Below are positions 63,973 through 64,000 of a stretch of DNA of 64,000 nucleotides, piece after piece (the first letter of the stretch is position 1; each line of letters opens with the position of its first letter). The DNA is from Haloplanus salinus (GTDB lineage: Archaea > Halobacteriota > Halobacteria > Halobacteriales > Haloferacaceae), in NCBI RefSeq assembly GCF_003336245.1, contig NZ_QPHM01000001.1:620001-684000 (forward strand), given 5' to 3'. Position numbers and translations under genes: made by a program. Under the pieces are notes generated by a model. The model had not been told where the DNA came from and ran no database searches. It saw only the letters and a program-made list of their open reading frames with translations.

Positions 63973-64000
63973 AACTAGAGTGTGGAAGACGCGCCATCCG

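Overview
The window is high-GC chromosomal DNA from a halophilic archaeon (order Halobacteriales). The evidence is the very acidic deduced proteins, Tat-type secretion signals with lipoboxes, bacterioopsin-activator-type HTH regulators, amphi-Trp, DICT and DUF7342/TumE-type proteins, AT-rich TATA boxes about 25-30 bases ahead of leaderless ATGs, and a tRNA-Ser without encoded CCA. The genus cannot be fixed from what is visible. Many long antisense ORFs are GC-rich shadows and are left out.

Region 1 (1-24.4 kb) is a sugar-acid catabolism locus. It holds the end of a KDG-kinase-like PfkB protein, an aldehyde:ferredoxin oxidoreductase with a MoaD-like protein, a complete ABC importer (Tat lipoprotein binding protein, two permeases, ATPase), four enolase-superfamily sugar-acid dehydratases of two active-site types, a three-gene split UxaA-type (altronate/galactarate dehydratase-like) system, two SDR dehydrogenases, an aldo/keto reductase and a KDG-aldolase-like DHDPS-family lyase. 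Together they could import a sugar or sugar acid, oxidise it, dehydrate it to 2-keto-3-deoxy acids, then phosphorylate or cleave these. The substrate is not evident. Two very divergent chaperonin-like genes face each other between the AOR and ABC genes.

Region 2 (24.5-45 kb) is mixed. It has hypothetical and DUF2267 proteins, tRNA-Ser(GGA), an amphi-Trp protein, two large receiver-PAS/GAF histidine kinases, an ABC export/efflux operon, a methyl-accepting transducer with HAMP-like tandem modules, and a 946-residue PAS/GAF/Bat-HTH regulator. Degenerate elements include a membrane pseudogene with an in-frame TAG and IS200/IS605 (TnpB) remnants with their right-end hairpins.

Region 3 (46-58.2 kb) is a surface-polysaccharide or glycan locus with lower GC. 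It has a Wzy/ligase-like polytopic protein, a Wzx-like flippase, GT2 and GT4 glycosyltransferases, a DUF4330 membrane protein and four alkaline-phosphatase/sulfatase-superfamily proteins lacking the usual Cys nucleophile motif.

Region 4 (58.4-64 kb) has a halolysin-like secreted subtilase with a frameshift in its C-terminal repeat region, a DICT-domain protein, a cupin, small membrane proteins and a probable wHTH/TumE-like toxin-antitoxin pair with a perfect inverted repeat over its promoter.
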